64,000 nt of DNA. It comes from Gottfriedia acidiceleris. GTDB lineage: Bacteria > Bacillota > Bacilli > Bacillales > Bacillaceae_G. Of the stretch, positions 9,945 to 16,787 are shown in pieces; position 1 is the stretch's first letter, and each line of letters starts with the position of its first letter. Where the stretch lies: NCBI RefSeq assembly GCF_002128425.1, contig NZ_NESS01000005.1:186001-250000 (forward strand), in the 5' to 3' direction. Below the pieces are notes generated by a model that did no database searches, was not told the origin of the DNA, and saw only the letters and a program-made list of their open reading frames with translations. A program made the translations under genes and the position numbers.

Positions 9945-10127
9945 TTATTGGAGATCACGATATTTTTCAACTAAAACAGGTTGAAGTTGTTTTCCTTCAA
10001 TAGAAGATTTCACTGTATCAAGTAATGAATCCATTCTTGCTACTAATGAATTTGGTTTTTTTATTGGATCATCTTGACCAAAGGGAATAAAATAGATATT
10101 TTTTGTACTCATTAAACGCATTAAATT
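9945..10127 (-). CDS. dpaB: dpaB 3' segment (codons 140-199 of dipicolinate synthase subunit B)
   Basis: This segment encodes NLM followed by RLMSTKNIYFIPFG and ends QLQPVLVEKYRDLQ, the C-terminal 57-60 residues of DpaB/SpoVFB. It is separated from the 5' segment (12,897-13,322) by the intervening element. The frame stays open upstream into element DNA to 10,235, but that extension has no Shine-Dalgarno, so independent translation is unlikely. Joining the two segments across the shared 9-bp core gives a 199-residue protein with no loss or gain of bases, against 200 in B. subtilis. The segment carries no internal stop or frameshift, which indicates that it is under selection and expressed after excision. 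Confidence 0.93.
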   Translation of the reverse strand, partial: NLMRLMSTKNIYFIPFGQDDPIKKPNSLVARMDSLLDTVKSSIEGKQLQPVLVEKYRDLQ

Positions 10128-10144
10128 ATGACTTAGAGGATAAT
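10119..10144. repeat. attL-type junction (left end of element)
   Basis: dpaB-side AAACG, core CATTAAATT (10,119-10,127), then element arm ATGACTTAGAGGATAAT. The dyad centre of the reconstructed attP falls between 10,123 and 10,124, so the crossover dinucleotide is probably AA, which is non-palindromic and would give the sites direction. Confidence 0.85.
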
Positions 10145-10274
10145 ACCTATTTAAATGGAATATCATTGGTTTAGGACACAGAAAAATTGACTTAAAAAGG
10201 AGTTGATTAAAGGATTTAAAAGGGGATTGAAACAAAAAATTAAGCTTAGTAAAAATAATTTTTAAGATCTCACC

Positions 10275-10811
10275 CTAATGATTGTAATGAACGATATATT
10301 TAGCGTAAACATAATCAAGTTGTTTTTTAATGCAAGTATTATAAAAGGTTTGTTTATAATCAGTATATAACACCTTTAAAAAACGATCTCTAATTGATTT
10401 AATCGTCAAATTATGAAACCGTAAATAGGTTTCAGTCCAAAATACCATATTATTTGAAAAAGTTTCATCGTCGATTTCAAAAAATGTTCGTACAGCTCGA
10501 ACTCCAATATTCCCCAGTAATACAGTAACATCCTCAACATCAACATTTGCATCAAGTTCAAAAATAATAATCTCATTATCGCTTCTAGTTCTATTATTTG
10601 TACCCTTAACTGAATATCCTATTAATTCACCTTTTGTAAGATTTAAAGCAACTACACCTTTAGCATAATCTAAAGCCCAGTTATTATAAGCTAGTTCTAA
10701 GACATCTTTTATTCTTACATTTGAAATTAAATGATCAGCAAGTTTTCGTTCGATCAACTTTTCCATTGTAAAAAATTGTTTTTTCAAATGATATTCGATA
10801 ATAATCAACAT
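10275..10811 (-). CDS. Unknown protein carried by the dpaB element
   Basis: A 178-residue protein I do not recognise. It is rich in charged and aromatic residues, has no signal peptide, clear membrane segment or cysteine motif, and begins either at the ATG at 10,811 or the adjacent TTG; AGAGAGGA lies immediately upstream and fits the TTG better. A third option is the methionine at residue 16 (MEKLIERKLADHL), which lacks a ribosome site. The middle part (GELIGYSVKGTN, IIIFELDANVDVEDVTVLLG) suggests an alpha/beta fold. It lies between the left element end and a hairpin at 10,876-10,898, converging on the dpaB 3' segment. It could be cargo, an excision accessory factor or a sporulation protein; nothing in the sequence decides. 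Confidence 0.6.
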   Translation of the reverse strand: MLIIIEYHLKKQFFTMEKLIERKLADHLISNVRIKDVLELAYNNWALDYAKGVVALNLTKGELIGYSVKGTNNRTRSDNEIIIFELDANVDVEDVTVLLGNIGVRAVRTFFEIDDETFSNNMVFWTETYLRFHNLTIKSIRDRFLKVLYTDYKQTFYNTCIKKQLDYVYAKYIVHYNH

Positions 10812-10866
10812 TCCTCTCTTTGATGAATATTTAGAATCACTATCACTATAATTACTACTGTTATGT

Positions 10867-10898
10867 AAAAAAAATGACAGATTTTTGAAGAATCTGTC
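10867..10898 (-). terminator. Terminator-like hairpin inside the element
   Basis: 8-bp stem GACAGATT / AATCTGTC (10,876-10,898, 7-nt loop) followed on the minus strand by eight T (A run at 10,867-10,874). It lies 55 bp upstream of the 178-codon ORF, so it either ends a transcript from the 61-codon ORF or limits read-through into the unknown gene. Confidence 0.65.
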
Positions 10899-11032
10899 TC
10901 AGAAGTAATTAAAAATAATTGAATCATCATGATTATGGTCATTATTATATCTGCACATAAAATGATTGCATATTTAGTTTTTTACCGTTGTAAAGTACTT
11001 TTCATAGAGGAATAGATCCTATCGAATAAAAA

Positions 11033-11054
11033 AAGCACCCTATTTTAGGTGCTT
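11033..11054 (-). terminator. Terminator after the 61-codon element ORF
   Basis: Stem AGCACC / GGTGCT (11,034-11,053) with a run of seven T on the minus strand, 13 bp beyond the small ORF's stop codon. Its presence supports the small ORF being a real transcribed gene. Confidence 0.75.
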
Positions 11055-11066
11055 GCTAAATTCAAC

Positions 11067-11252
11067 TTACTTGTCATCTTTTTTATACATTTCTTGTTTA
11101 ACAATCTTCCAACCAACTGTATGGACTTCTTCAATTATTTTCTTTCTATTTTCTTCTGTAACATCATTTGGCGCAATTATATTCACTTTTGTTTTTCCAA
11201 ATTGATAGGTAGCAGTAAATTCTGTTTGTTTACTCAGTATCACCACCCCCAT
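11067..11252 (-). CDS. Small element protein, candidate recombination directionality factor
   Basis: A 61-residue (or slightly shorter) basic protein: TATYQFGKTKVNIIAPNDV, then TEENRKKIIEEVHTVGW. The core pattern 'gkTkVnIiaPn-t-Eer' resembles small uncharacterised proteins that I associate with Bacillus prophages and serine integrases; this is from memory. It is divergent from the recombinase gene and ends at its own terminator. The start is uncertain: the ATG at 11,252 has no ribosome site, while GGGGGTGGTGAT lies just inside the frame, so translation may begin a few codons later. Large serine recombinases need a small partner to excise (SprB for SPbeta), and this is the only small protein in the element. 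Function is inferred from context only. Confidence 0.55.
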   Translation of the reverse strand: MGVVILSKQTEFTATYQFGKTKVNIIAPNDVTEENRKKIIEEVHTVGWKIVKQEMYKKDDK

Positions 11253-11333
11253 AATTCATTGTATGTTTAGTTTTATTACGGACTAACCAACCTTTTTTTG
11301 CCTATTGATTCAAAAATTAATTAATTCCTTAAT

Positions 11334-11364
11334 TTGACATATATATAGTCTATGAGGTGATTAA
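11334..11364 (+). promoter_or_regulatory. Possible mother-cell promoter and ribosome site of the recombinase gene
   Basis: CATATATA at 11,338-11,345 resembles the -10 of sigma-E promoters (CATA core), with AT-rich sequence at the -35 position. GAGGTGA (11,354-11,360) is a good ribosome site for the ATG at 11,365. TTGACA at 11,334-11,339 has no -10 at the right distance. The promoter class is a weak inference. Confidence 0.3.
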
Positions 11365-12861
11365 ATGGAACGAGTTGCATTGTACTTGCGTAAAAGCCGT
11401 GCAGATTTAGATGCAGAGGCTAGAGGTGAAGGTGAGACCTTATCAAAGCATAAAGAGCAGCTTTTAAAATTCGCTAAGGAAAATAATATAAATATAATCT
11501 GTATCCGACAGGAAATTGCTTCCGGGGAATCGCTTGTTTATCGGCCAGAAATGTTAAAGCTTTTACAAGAAGTTGAAGAATTTAAATATGATGGTGTGTT
11601 AGTAATGGATATGGATCGTCTTGGACGCGGTAATATGAAGGAACAGGGTATTATTTTAGAAACGTTCAAATCATCTAGAACAAAAATTATTACCCCAAGA
11701 AAGACCTATGATCTTCATGATGAATTTGATGAGGAATACAGTGAGTTTGAGGCATTTATGGCGCGAAAAGAATTAAAAATAATTACTCGTAGGCTTCAAC
11801 GTGGTCGAATTTTATCAGTCCAAAGAGGAAATTATATCGGAACCTTTGCACCTTATGGATATGAGATTTATGAGACGAAGGAATTCCGCTCTTTACGTAT
11901 TAATAGCAATCAGGCCAAAGTAGTGAGAAGTATTTTTGAATGGTATACGAAGGACTTGATTGGTGCAAATGAAATAGCTAACCGTTTAAACCAAATGAAT
12001 ATCCCCTCCTATACTGGAAAAAAATGGAGTTACCATTCAATTTTGGAGATGATAAAAAATCCTATTTATATTGGTAAGGTGACTTGGAATAAAAAATCAA
12101 GTAAGGGTATAAGAAAACCAAAATCTGAATGGTTAATTGTTGATGGAAAACATGAAGCAATCATTGATCCTGATCTATACAATTTAGCACAAGATATTTT
12201 AAATAGTCGATACCATGCACCTTATAATAGTAAATTAAGTAATCAGCTCGCTGGATTAATTTTTTGCAGTAAATGCGGATCAAAGTTACAGCAGCGTTAT
12301 CCAAAAGGTAAGCCTAGACAAATTGTGTGTACAAATAATCGTTGTAACACTCGATCTTCATATACTCATTTAATTGAAGAGAGACTCCTACAAGGGTTGG
12401 AAATTTGGTTAAAAGAATATAAAATAAGTTTTACGAATCAAACCGACCAGGAAGATTTTGAAGTGATTAATTTAAAAAAGCAAGCACTTAAACAAATAGA
12501 AAATGATTTAAATGAATTAATAAAACAAAAAAATAATTTATTCAATTTACTAGAACGTGGTGTCTATGATGAATCAATCTACAGTGAACGTTCTGAAATC
12601 CTCTCTAATCGACTAAAAGAACTTTCAAATAGTAAGACATTAATTTTGGATGAACTGGCTATATACAACAATAGAGAGCTGCTAAATGAACAAGTTATTC
12701 CAACCTTTGAAAAAGTGTTAGATTTGTATTACAAAACAACTGATATAGAACTTAAAAATCGTCTCTTGAAATCAGTTTTATTTAAAGTTGAGTATCAAAA
12801 AGAACAACATCAAAAACTTGATGATTTTACACTTATACTTTACCCGAAGCTTCCCCAATGA
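11365..12861 (+). CDS. Large serine recombinase of the dpaB element
   Basis: 498 residues in the usual large-serine-recombinase order. Residues 1-140 are the resolvase-type catalytic domain with YLRKSRAD (nucleophile Ser11), the IASGES motif, MDRLGRGN and the EFEAFMARKELKIITRRL helix. Residues ~155-270 are the recombinase domain (GYEIYE, NIPSYTGKKWSY). At ~300-335 is a zinc ribbon (FCSKCGSK, then CTNNRCNTRS). The C-terminus is a coiled-coil region rich in K, E and L. The catalytic end resembles SprA/YokA of SPbeta more than SpoIVCA. All catalytic residues are present, so it should be active. It is the only enzyme in the element and ends 36 bp before the right junction. It is predicted to excise the element and rejoin dpaB. 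Confidence 0.93.
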   Translation: MERVALYLRKSRADLDAEARGEGETLSKHKEQLLKFAKENNINIICIRQEIASGESLVYRPEMLKLLQEVEEFKYDGVLVMDMDRLGRGNMKEQGIILETFKSSRTKIITPRKTYDLHDEFDEEYSEFEAFMARKELKIITRRLQRGRILSVQRGNYIGTFAPYGYEIYETKEFRSLRINSNQAKVVRSIFEWYTKDLIGANEIANRLNQMNIPSYTGKKWSYHSILEMIKNPIYIGKVTWNKKSSKGIRKPKSEWLIVDGKHEAIIDPDLYNLAQDILNSRYHAPYNSKLSNQLAGLIFCSKCGSKLQQRYPKGKPRQIVCTNNRCNTRSSYTHLIEERLLQGLEIWLKEYKISFTNQTDQEDFEVINLKKQALKQIENDLNELIKQKNNLFNLLERGVYDESIYSERSEILSNRLKELSNSKTLILDELAIYNNRELLNEQVIPTFEKVLDLYYKTTDIELKNRLLKSVLFKVEYQKEQHQKLDDFTLILYPKLPQ

Positions 12862-12880
12862 ATTTGTTAACTGATTTGGT

Positions 12881-12905
12881 ATTATCATCTAAGTCACATT
12901 AAATT
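12881..12905. repeat. attR-type junction (right end of element)
   Basis: Element arm ATTATCATCTAAGTCA (12,881-12,896) followed by core CATTAAATT (12,897-12,905) and the dpaB-side CGTTCC. Excision would join AAACG-CATTAAATT-CGTTC as attB, which carries a short AACG/CGTT inverted repeat around the core. Confidence 0.85.
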
Positions 12906-13322
12906 CGTTCCATTTAAACCTAAAGCATCGTTTGTAGAAATACCTAAAACAACAGGTTTTCCATTTCTTAATGTAGCTTTAGCTGCCATTAAAACAGGGC
13001 TATCAGTTTGAGCATTAGCAAACTTACTCATTGAATTTCCTGTTAACGGTGCAATTACCATACAATCTAATTGTACTTTTGGACCAAATGGTTCCGCTCC
13101 TACAATTGAATCAACTGTTTTACGCCCTGTAATTTCTTCTATTTTTTCAATCCAGTCTTCACCTACACCAAACCTGGTTGTTGTGCTTTTTACTGTAAAA
13201 GTAACAACAGGGTATACGTCAGCTCCATCATCTACTAACTTTTGAATTTGAGGTACTACCTCTTCATAAGTACAATGTGAACCTGTAATACCAAATCCAA
13301 TTTTCTTGCCTTTCAACGTCAT
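12894..13322 (-). CDS. dpaB: dpaB 5' segment (codons 1-142), dipicolinate synthase subunit B
   Basis: Flavoprotein subunit of dipicolinate synthase, acting with DpaA in the mother cell to make dipicolinic acid for the spore core. The segment opens KGKKIGFGITGSHCTYEEV (flavoprotein fold), carries PLTGNSMSKFANA and ends LGISTNDALGLNGTNLM, after which element DNA supplies an immediate TGA (12,894-12,896). B. subtilis SpoVFB reads on as RLMSTKN, exactly what the distal segment encodes. In the unexcised state the product lacks the last 57 residues and is probably inactive. The start overlaps the dpaA stop by 4 bases (translational coupling). Confidence 0.95.
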   Translation of the reverse strand: MTLKGKKIGFGITGSHCTYEEVVPQIQKLVDDGADVYPVVTFTVKSTTTRFGVGEDWIEKIEEITGRKTVDSIVGAEPFGPKVQLDCMVIAPLTGNSMSKFANAQTDSPVLMAAKATLRNGKPVVLGISTNDALGLNGTNLM

Positions 13323-14221
13323 TTTGGTTGCCCCTTCCTTTTCTCTAAATCTACCTTTAATAGCTGTGTTAGTACGTTTCCAATTATTTGACCTGCTGTT
13401 TTAGGAGCAACGATTCCTGGTAAACCTGGTGCTAATAATGCCTTAATGCCTCTTTTTTCAGCAAAACGAAAATCTGTTCCTCCAGGTTTAGAAGCTAAAT
13501 CAATGATCAGTGAATGTGATTGTAATTTTGAAATGACACTTGCTGTAACGATTTGAACTGGAACTGTATTAATTACAACATCCACATCCTTTAAGGCTTC
13601 TTCAATGTTCTTAAATTCAAAAGCTTCTAAGCCCATTTCAACAATTCTAGCAATATGTTCTGATTTACGAGCCCCTACTTTTACTTTTGCTCCTAAATTA
13701 TGAAAAGTTCTCGCGACACTCATTCCTGTACGACCTAACCCTAATACGGCTACTTTCGAATTATGAATTGTATATTCCGTATGTTGAATTACCATCATAA
13801 TCGTACCTTCAACTGTCGGAATACTATTATAAATAGCTACATCGTCTCGTTCAAATAATTTTACTAACTTTCGATTTGAAGCTGTAACTATACTATCTAA
13901 GTAAGAGTTACTTATTCCAGAGTAAATCGTACAATGTGAAGGAGTATTATCTAAAATTTCTTTTGTCAGCACGACTTTTTCATTCGAAAAAATTGTATCG
14001 ACAACTCCTTCATTATTCGTACCTGGTACAGGTAGAAGGATTGCATCTAGATCTTTAAAATCTGCATCTGCCAATAATTCTTTTGATGCACTTGTAAAGC
14101 CACTATCTAATTGTTCAAACCCTATTAATGTTACCTTTGCGTCTAACTCTGTTAACTTCCGAATAACTTCCAGCTGTCTGGCGTCCCCACCAATAACAGC
14201 AATATGCAAGCCAGTTAACAT
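13319..14221 (-). CDS. dpaA: Dipicolinate synthase subunit A
   Basis: NAD(P)-dependent subunit of dipicolinate synthase (SpoVFA), expressed in the late mother cell. 300 residues. The N-terminus IAVIGGDARQLEVIRKL and the Rossmann motif VAVLGLGRTGMSVARTF near residue 155 are typical; the C-terminus holds ALLAPGLPGIVAPKTAGQI. The gene is intact and 4 bp overlapped with dpaB. Its substrate comes from DapA, encoded in the same neighbourhood. A sigma-K-like promoter lies about 90 bp upstream. Confidence 0.95.
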   Translation of the reverse strand: MLTGLHIAVIGGDARQLEVIRKLTELDAKVTLIGFEQLDSGFTSASKELLADADFKDLDAILLPVPGTNNEGVVDTIFSNEKVVLTKEILDNTPSHCTIYSGISNSYLDSIVTASNRKLVKLFERDDVAIYNSIPTVEGTIMMVIQHTEYTIHNSKVAVLGLGRTGMSVARTFHNLGAKVKVGARKSEHIARIVEMGLEAFEFKNIEEALKDVDVVINTVPVQIVTASVISKLQSHSLIIDLASKPGGTDFRFAEKRGIKALLAPGLPGIVAPKTAGQIIGNVLTQLLKVDLEKRKGQPK

Positions 14222-14306
14222 GCAGCATTCACCTTCTTTACATCACTATGGTAAATGGAAATTTATCTCTGTAAGCAGGACTACCGCCTAACATCTTTCT
14301 CCTAAA

Positions 14307-14336
14307 TATCTTATGAATCTTCCATTGCATTGGTGA
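14307..14336 (-). promoter_or_regulatory. Sigma-K-like promoter of dpaA-dpaB
   Basis: On the minus strand CATAAGATA (14,307-14,315) matches the sigma-K -10 form CATAnnnTA exactly, with the short -35 element AC (14,333-14,334) 17 bp upstream. Transcription would begin near 14,300, leaving a leader of about 80 nt. B. subtilis spoVF is sigma-K dependent, so position and class agree. Confidence 0.6.
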
Positions 14337-14421
14337 AGATTCTTTCTAAAATTAAGGAGCAGTAATCAAAAAGTGTTTCAATCTATACAAAAAACTATTT
14401 TCGGTCAGTTGAAAAATAAAA

Positions 14422-14449
14422 AGAGGAGCCTTTATTAAAAGGATCCCCT
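14422..14449 (-). terminator. Terminator after mlpA
   Basis: Imperfect stem AGAGGAGCC / GGATCCCCT (14,422-14,449) followed on the minus strand by a T-rich stretch, just beyond the mlpA stop codon. Confidence 0.6.
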
Positions 14450-14460
14450 AGTTAATTAAC

Positions 14461-15699
14461 TTATTGAATATTTGATGGAATTACCCCATCAGGACTTACT
14501 AATGAAACAGCATAGTCGTCAGTAAAAACAAACTTCGCAATTTCATTTACTTTATCAATTGTTACACCATCTATTAGTTGAATTACTTCATCTAAAGTAC
14601 GGTGATTTCCTAGCATTAATTCATTTTTACCATTTCGGCTCATTCTGCTATTTGTGCTTTCTAAGCCTAACATTAAATTACCTTTTAATTGCTCTTTACA
14701 ATTATTTAATTCTTTTTCTGTTATTCCATCAGCCTTTAATACTTTTAAGGTTTCTTGGATTGTTTCAAATAATTGATTTAATTGGCTTTTTCCAGTACCT
14801 GCATAAATTGCAACTGTACCGCTATCTTGGTATGCAGAGTGATAAGAGAAAACTGAATATGCAAGTCCTCTTTGTTCACGAACATCTTGGAATAATCGAC
14901 TACTCATACTGCCACCAAGTATATTATTTAAGGCAATTAATGGATATAAATCACTATGACCAAGTTCAAGACCTCTATACCCAACACAAAGATGTGCTTG
15001 CTCTGTTTCTTTCTTACGAGCAATTTGTCCATAATGTATTGTAGGGATACCAAAGTTTACATCTTTCTTTTTCCCCTCATAATTTCCAAATAAATCTTCA
15101 ACACGTTTAATAAAGGATTCATCAATATTACCCGCAATCGAAATAACAACTTGATCAGGTGTGTAAAAATCCTTCATGTACTGACGTAAAGTATCGCCGT
15201 TAAAAGATTTTAAAGTTTCTTCAGTACCTAAAATTGGATAACCTAATGGATGAGTTTCATACATAACTTTACTTAATAAATCATGTACTAAATCATCTGG
15301 TGTATCATCGTACATTTTGATTTCTTCAAGTACTACATTTTTTTCTTTTTCTAATTCACCTTCATCAAAAGTAGAATTAAAAAACATATCTCCTAACACT
15401 TCTAAAGCGTAATCAGCATGAGTATCTAACACTTTAGCGTAATAACAAGTATATTCTTTTGAAGTAAATGCATTTACTTGTCCACCAATTGAATCGAAAC
15501 TTTCAGCGATTTCTTTCGCATTGCGTGTTTTGGTACCTTTAAAGAACATATGCTCAAGAAAATGTGAAACACCATTCAGTTCCGACGTTTCATTGCATGA
15601 ACCTGTTTTAATCCAGACTCCAAGTGCAACTGAACGGACAGTTGAAATATTTTCAATTACTACTCTGACTCCATTTTTGCAAGTATGTCGTACAATCAT
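14461..15699 (-). CDS. mlpA: Zinc protease of the M16 (pitrilysin/MPP-like) family, MlpA/YmxG
   Basis: 412 residues with the inverted zinc motif HFLEH at 46-50 in NGVSHFLEHMFFKGT, the supporting glutamate further on (EIKMYDDTPDDLVHDLL), and the second half GGSMSSRLFQDVREQRGLAYS typical of mitochondrial-processing-peptidase-like proteins. Cytosolic; in B. subtilis it was linked to control of protease (aprE) expression. It lies between ylxY and the dpaA operon, as in B. subtilis, with its own terminator downstream. Confidence 0.93.
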   Translation of the reverse strand: MIVRHTCKNGVRVVIENISTVRSVALGVWIKTGSCNETSELNGVSHFLEHMFFKGTKTRNAKEIAESFDSIGGQVNAFTSKEYTCYYAKVLDTHADYALEVLGDMFFNSTFDEGELEKEKNVVLEEIKMYDDTPDDLVHDLLSKVMYETHPLGYPILGTEETLKSFNGDTLRQYMKDFYTPDQVVISIAGNIDESFIKRVEDLFGNYEGKKKDVNFGIPTIHYGQIARKKETEQAHLCVGYRGLELGHSDLYPLIALNNILGGSMSSRLFQDVREQRGLAYSVFSYHSAYQDSGTVAIYAGTGKSQLNQLFETIQETLKVLKADGITEKELNNCKEQLKGNLMLGLESTNSRMSRNGKNELMLGNHRTLDEVIQLIDGVTIDKVNEIAKFVFTDDYAVSLVSPDGVIPSNIQ

Positions 15700-15800
15700 G
15701 TAATGCCTCCTATGTATACACCATCTATTTACATTATTGTAATAAGATTGAAAAATTTAACTATATTTTACAATCATCTTAACAAAGCTGAATGTAATTG

Positions 15801-16787
15801 TCATTTGTTTTCAACTTTTTTAATTGGATCGAACCGTTTTTCATCTAATAAAGTTGAAATATTTACAACTTCTCTACCTGATGCCTCTATTTTTGTGATT
15901 AGTTCATCAAGTGCTTCAGCTGTCGGTTTCGTTGGATGCATAAGAACGATTGTACCATTACCTACTTTAGTCATAACACGATTAATAATAACTTCTCTCG
16001 GCGGTTTCTGCCAATCAATCGTATCTGCTGTCCACATTATTGTTTTTAAGCCTAAATTTGAAGCAATTTTAACTACTTCATCACGATAACTACCGCTTGG
16101 AGGGGCAAACCATACAACTTTTTGATCAGTTGTAGCTAGTATGACTGAATTGGTTTCCGTTATTTCATTTCTTATTTCCTGACTACCTAATCTTGCCATA
16201 TCCGGATGTGAATAAGAATGGTTCCCAACTTCTTGGTCTGCAGCCGTGATTAGTTGAGCAACAGTTGGGTTATTTTTTACCCATCTACCTTCGAGAAAGA
16301 ATGTTGCTTTTGCATTGTGCTTCTTTAAAACTTCTAACATTTTCGGAATATATTCATTTCCCCATGCAACATTTATTGTAAATGCTACCATTGGTTTTTC
16401 AGGATTCCCTTTATACACTGGTGATGGTGGTAAATCCTTTAAATGAACTTTTGGAGAAACTTCTTTAAATACTAGTTTATTCTGATCAAACTTACCTTTT
16501 GCCTTCATTTTCTTATACGATGCATTAATATCAACTGTTAAACCGTTATAGCCGGGTATTGCTTTCCAAACCGAGTCTACATAAGCATCTTTTGGAGGTA
16601 TCTCAAAATTTGTCGCTTTTGTTTTGATTTCATCATATAATCCACTTTTTTTTGTTTTTGCTGTTACAACTGATGATTTTGAAGTTAAGTTCCTTACGTA
16701 TTGATTAGTATATTGATTTCTAACGACTAAAATTGCTAGAAATAATGCTATTACGAATGCTAAGATTTTTAACCGACTTCTACTCAT
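15801..16787 (-). CDS. ylxY: Polysaccharide deacetylase family sporulation protein YlxY
   Basis: 328 residues. An N-terminal hydrophobic segment (residues ~7-21, LKILAFVIALFLAIL) acts as a signal anchor. The NodB-type deacetylase domain occupies the C-terminal half: MVAFTINVAWGNEYIPKM, ATFFLEGRWV, NHSYSHPDM and IVLMHPTKPT. The usual first-motif pair TFDDG is replaced by TINVAWG, as in the YlxY family, so true deacetylase activity is doubtful. The histidines of HSYSH and MHP remain. Sporulation role is known from its family only. Confidence 0.88.
   Translation of the reverse strand: MSRSRLKILAFVIALFLAILVVRNQYTNQYVRNLTSKSSVVTAKTKKSGLYDEIKTKATNFEIPPKDAYVDSVWKAIPGYNGLTVDINASYKKMKAKGKFDQNKLVFKEVSPKVHLKDLPPSPVYKGNPEKPMVAFTINVAWGNEYIPKMLEVLKKHNAKATFFLEGRWVKNNPTVAQLITAADQEVGNHSYSHPDMARLGSQEIRNEITETNSVILATTDQKVVWFAPPSGSYRDEVVKIASNLGLKTIMWTADTIDWQKPPREVIINRVMTKVGNGTIVLMHPTKPTAEALDELITKIEASGREVVNISTLLDEKRFDPIKKVENK

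Larger units (their letters stand above)
10119..12905. mobile_element. vfbin-like intervening element inside dpaB (spoVFB)
   Basis: A 2,778-bp element (core to core) bounded by the 9-bp direct repeat CATTAAATT at 10,119-10,127 and 12,897-12,905. Just inside lie inverted arms TGACTTAGAGGATAAT (10,129-10,144) and ATTATCATCTAAGTCA (12,881-12,896), matching at 15 of 16 positions. These are the P arms expected of serine-recombinase attL and attR sites. Contents: a plus-strand large serine recombinase, a divergent 61-codon ORF, and a 178-codon ORF of unknown function; no structural phage genes. The dpaB frame is precisely restored by excision. The same design is known for skin (sigK), SPbeta (spsM) and, from memory, vfbin in B. 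weihenstephanensis spoVFB. Programmed excision in the mother cell is inferred, not shown. Confidence 0.92.

Noticed and set aside
9945-10235. A 96-codon ORF as a separate gene
   Set aside because: Its first ~36 codons are element DNA, its start would be a TTG with no ribosome site, and the rest is the dpaB 3' segment. It is a read-through artefact of the junction.
11334-11339. TTGACA as a sigma-A -35 for the recombinase
   Set aside because: No acceptable -10 hexamer lies 16-18 bp downstream; that position is occupied by the ribosome site.
12894-13322. dpaB as an ordinary truncated pseudogene
   Set aside because: The missing C-terminus is present in full 2.8 kb away with a matching core repeat and no decay; insertion by site-specific recombination explains both parts.
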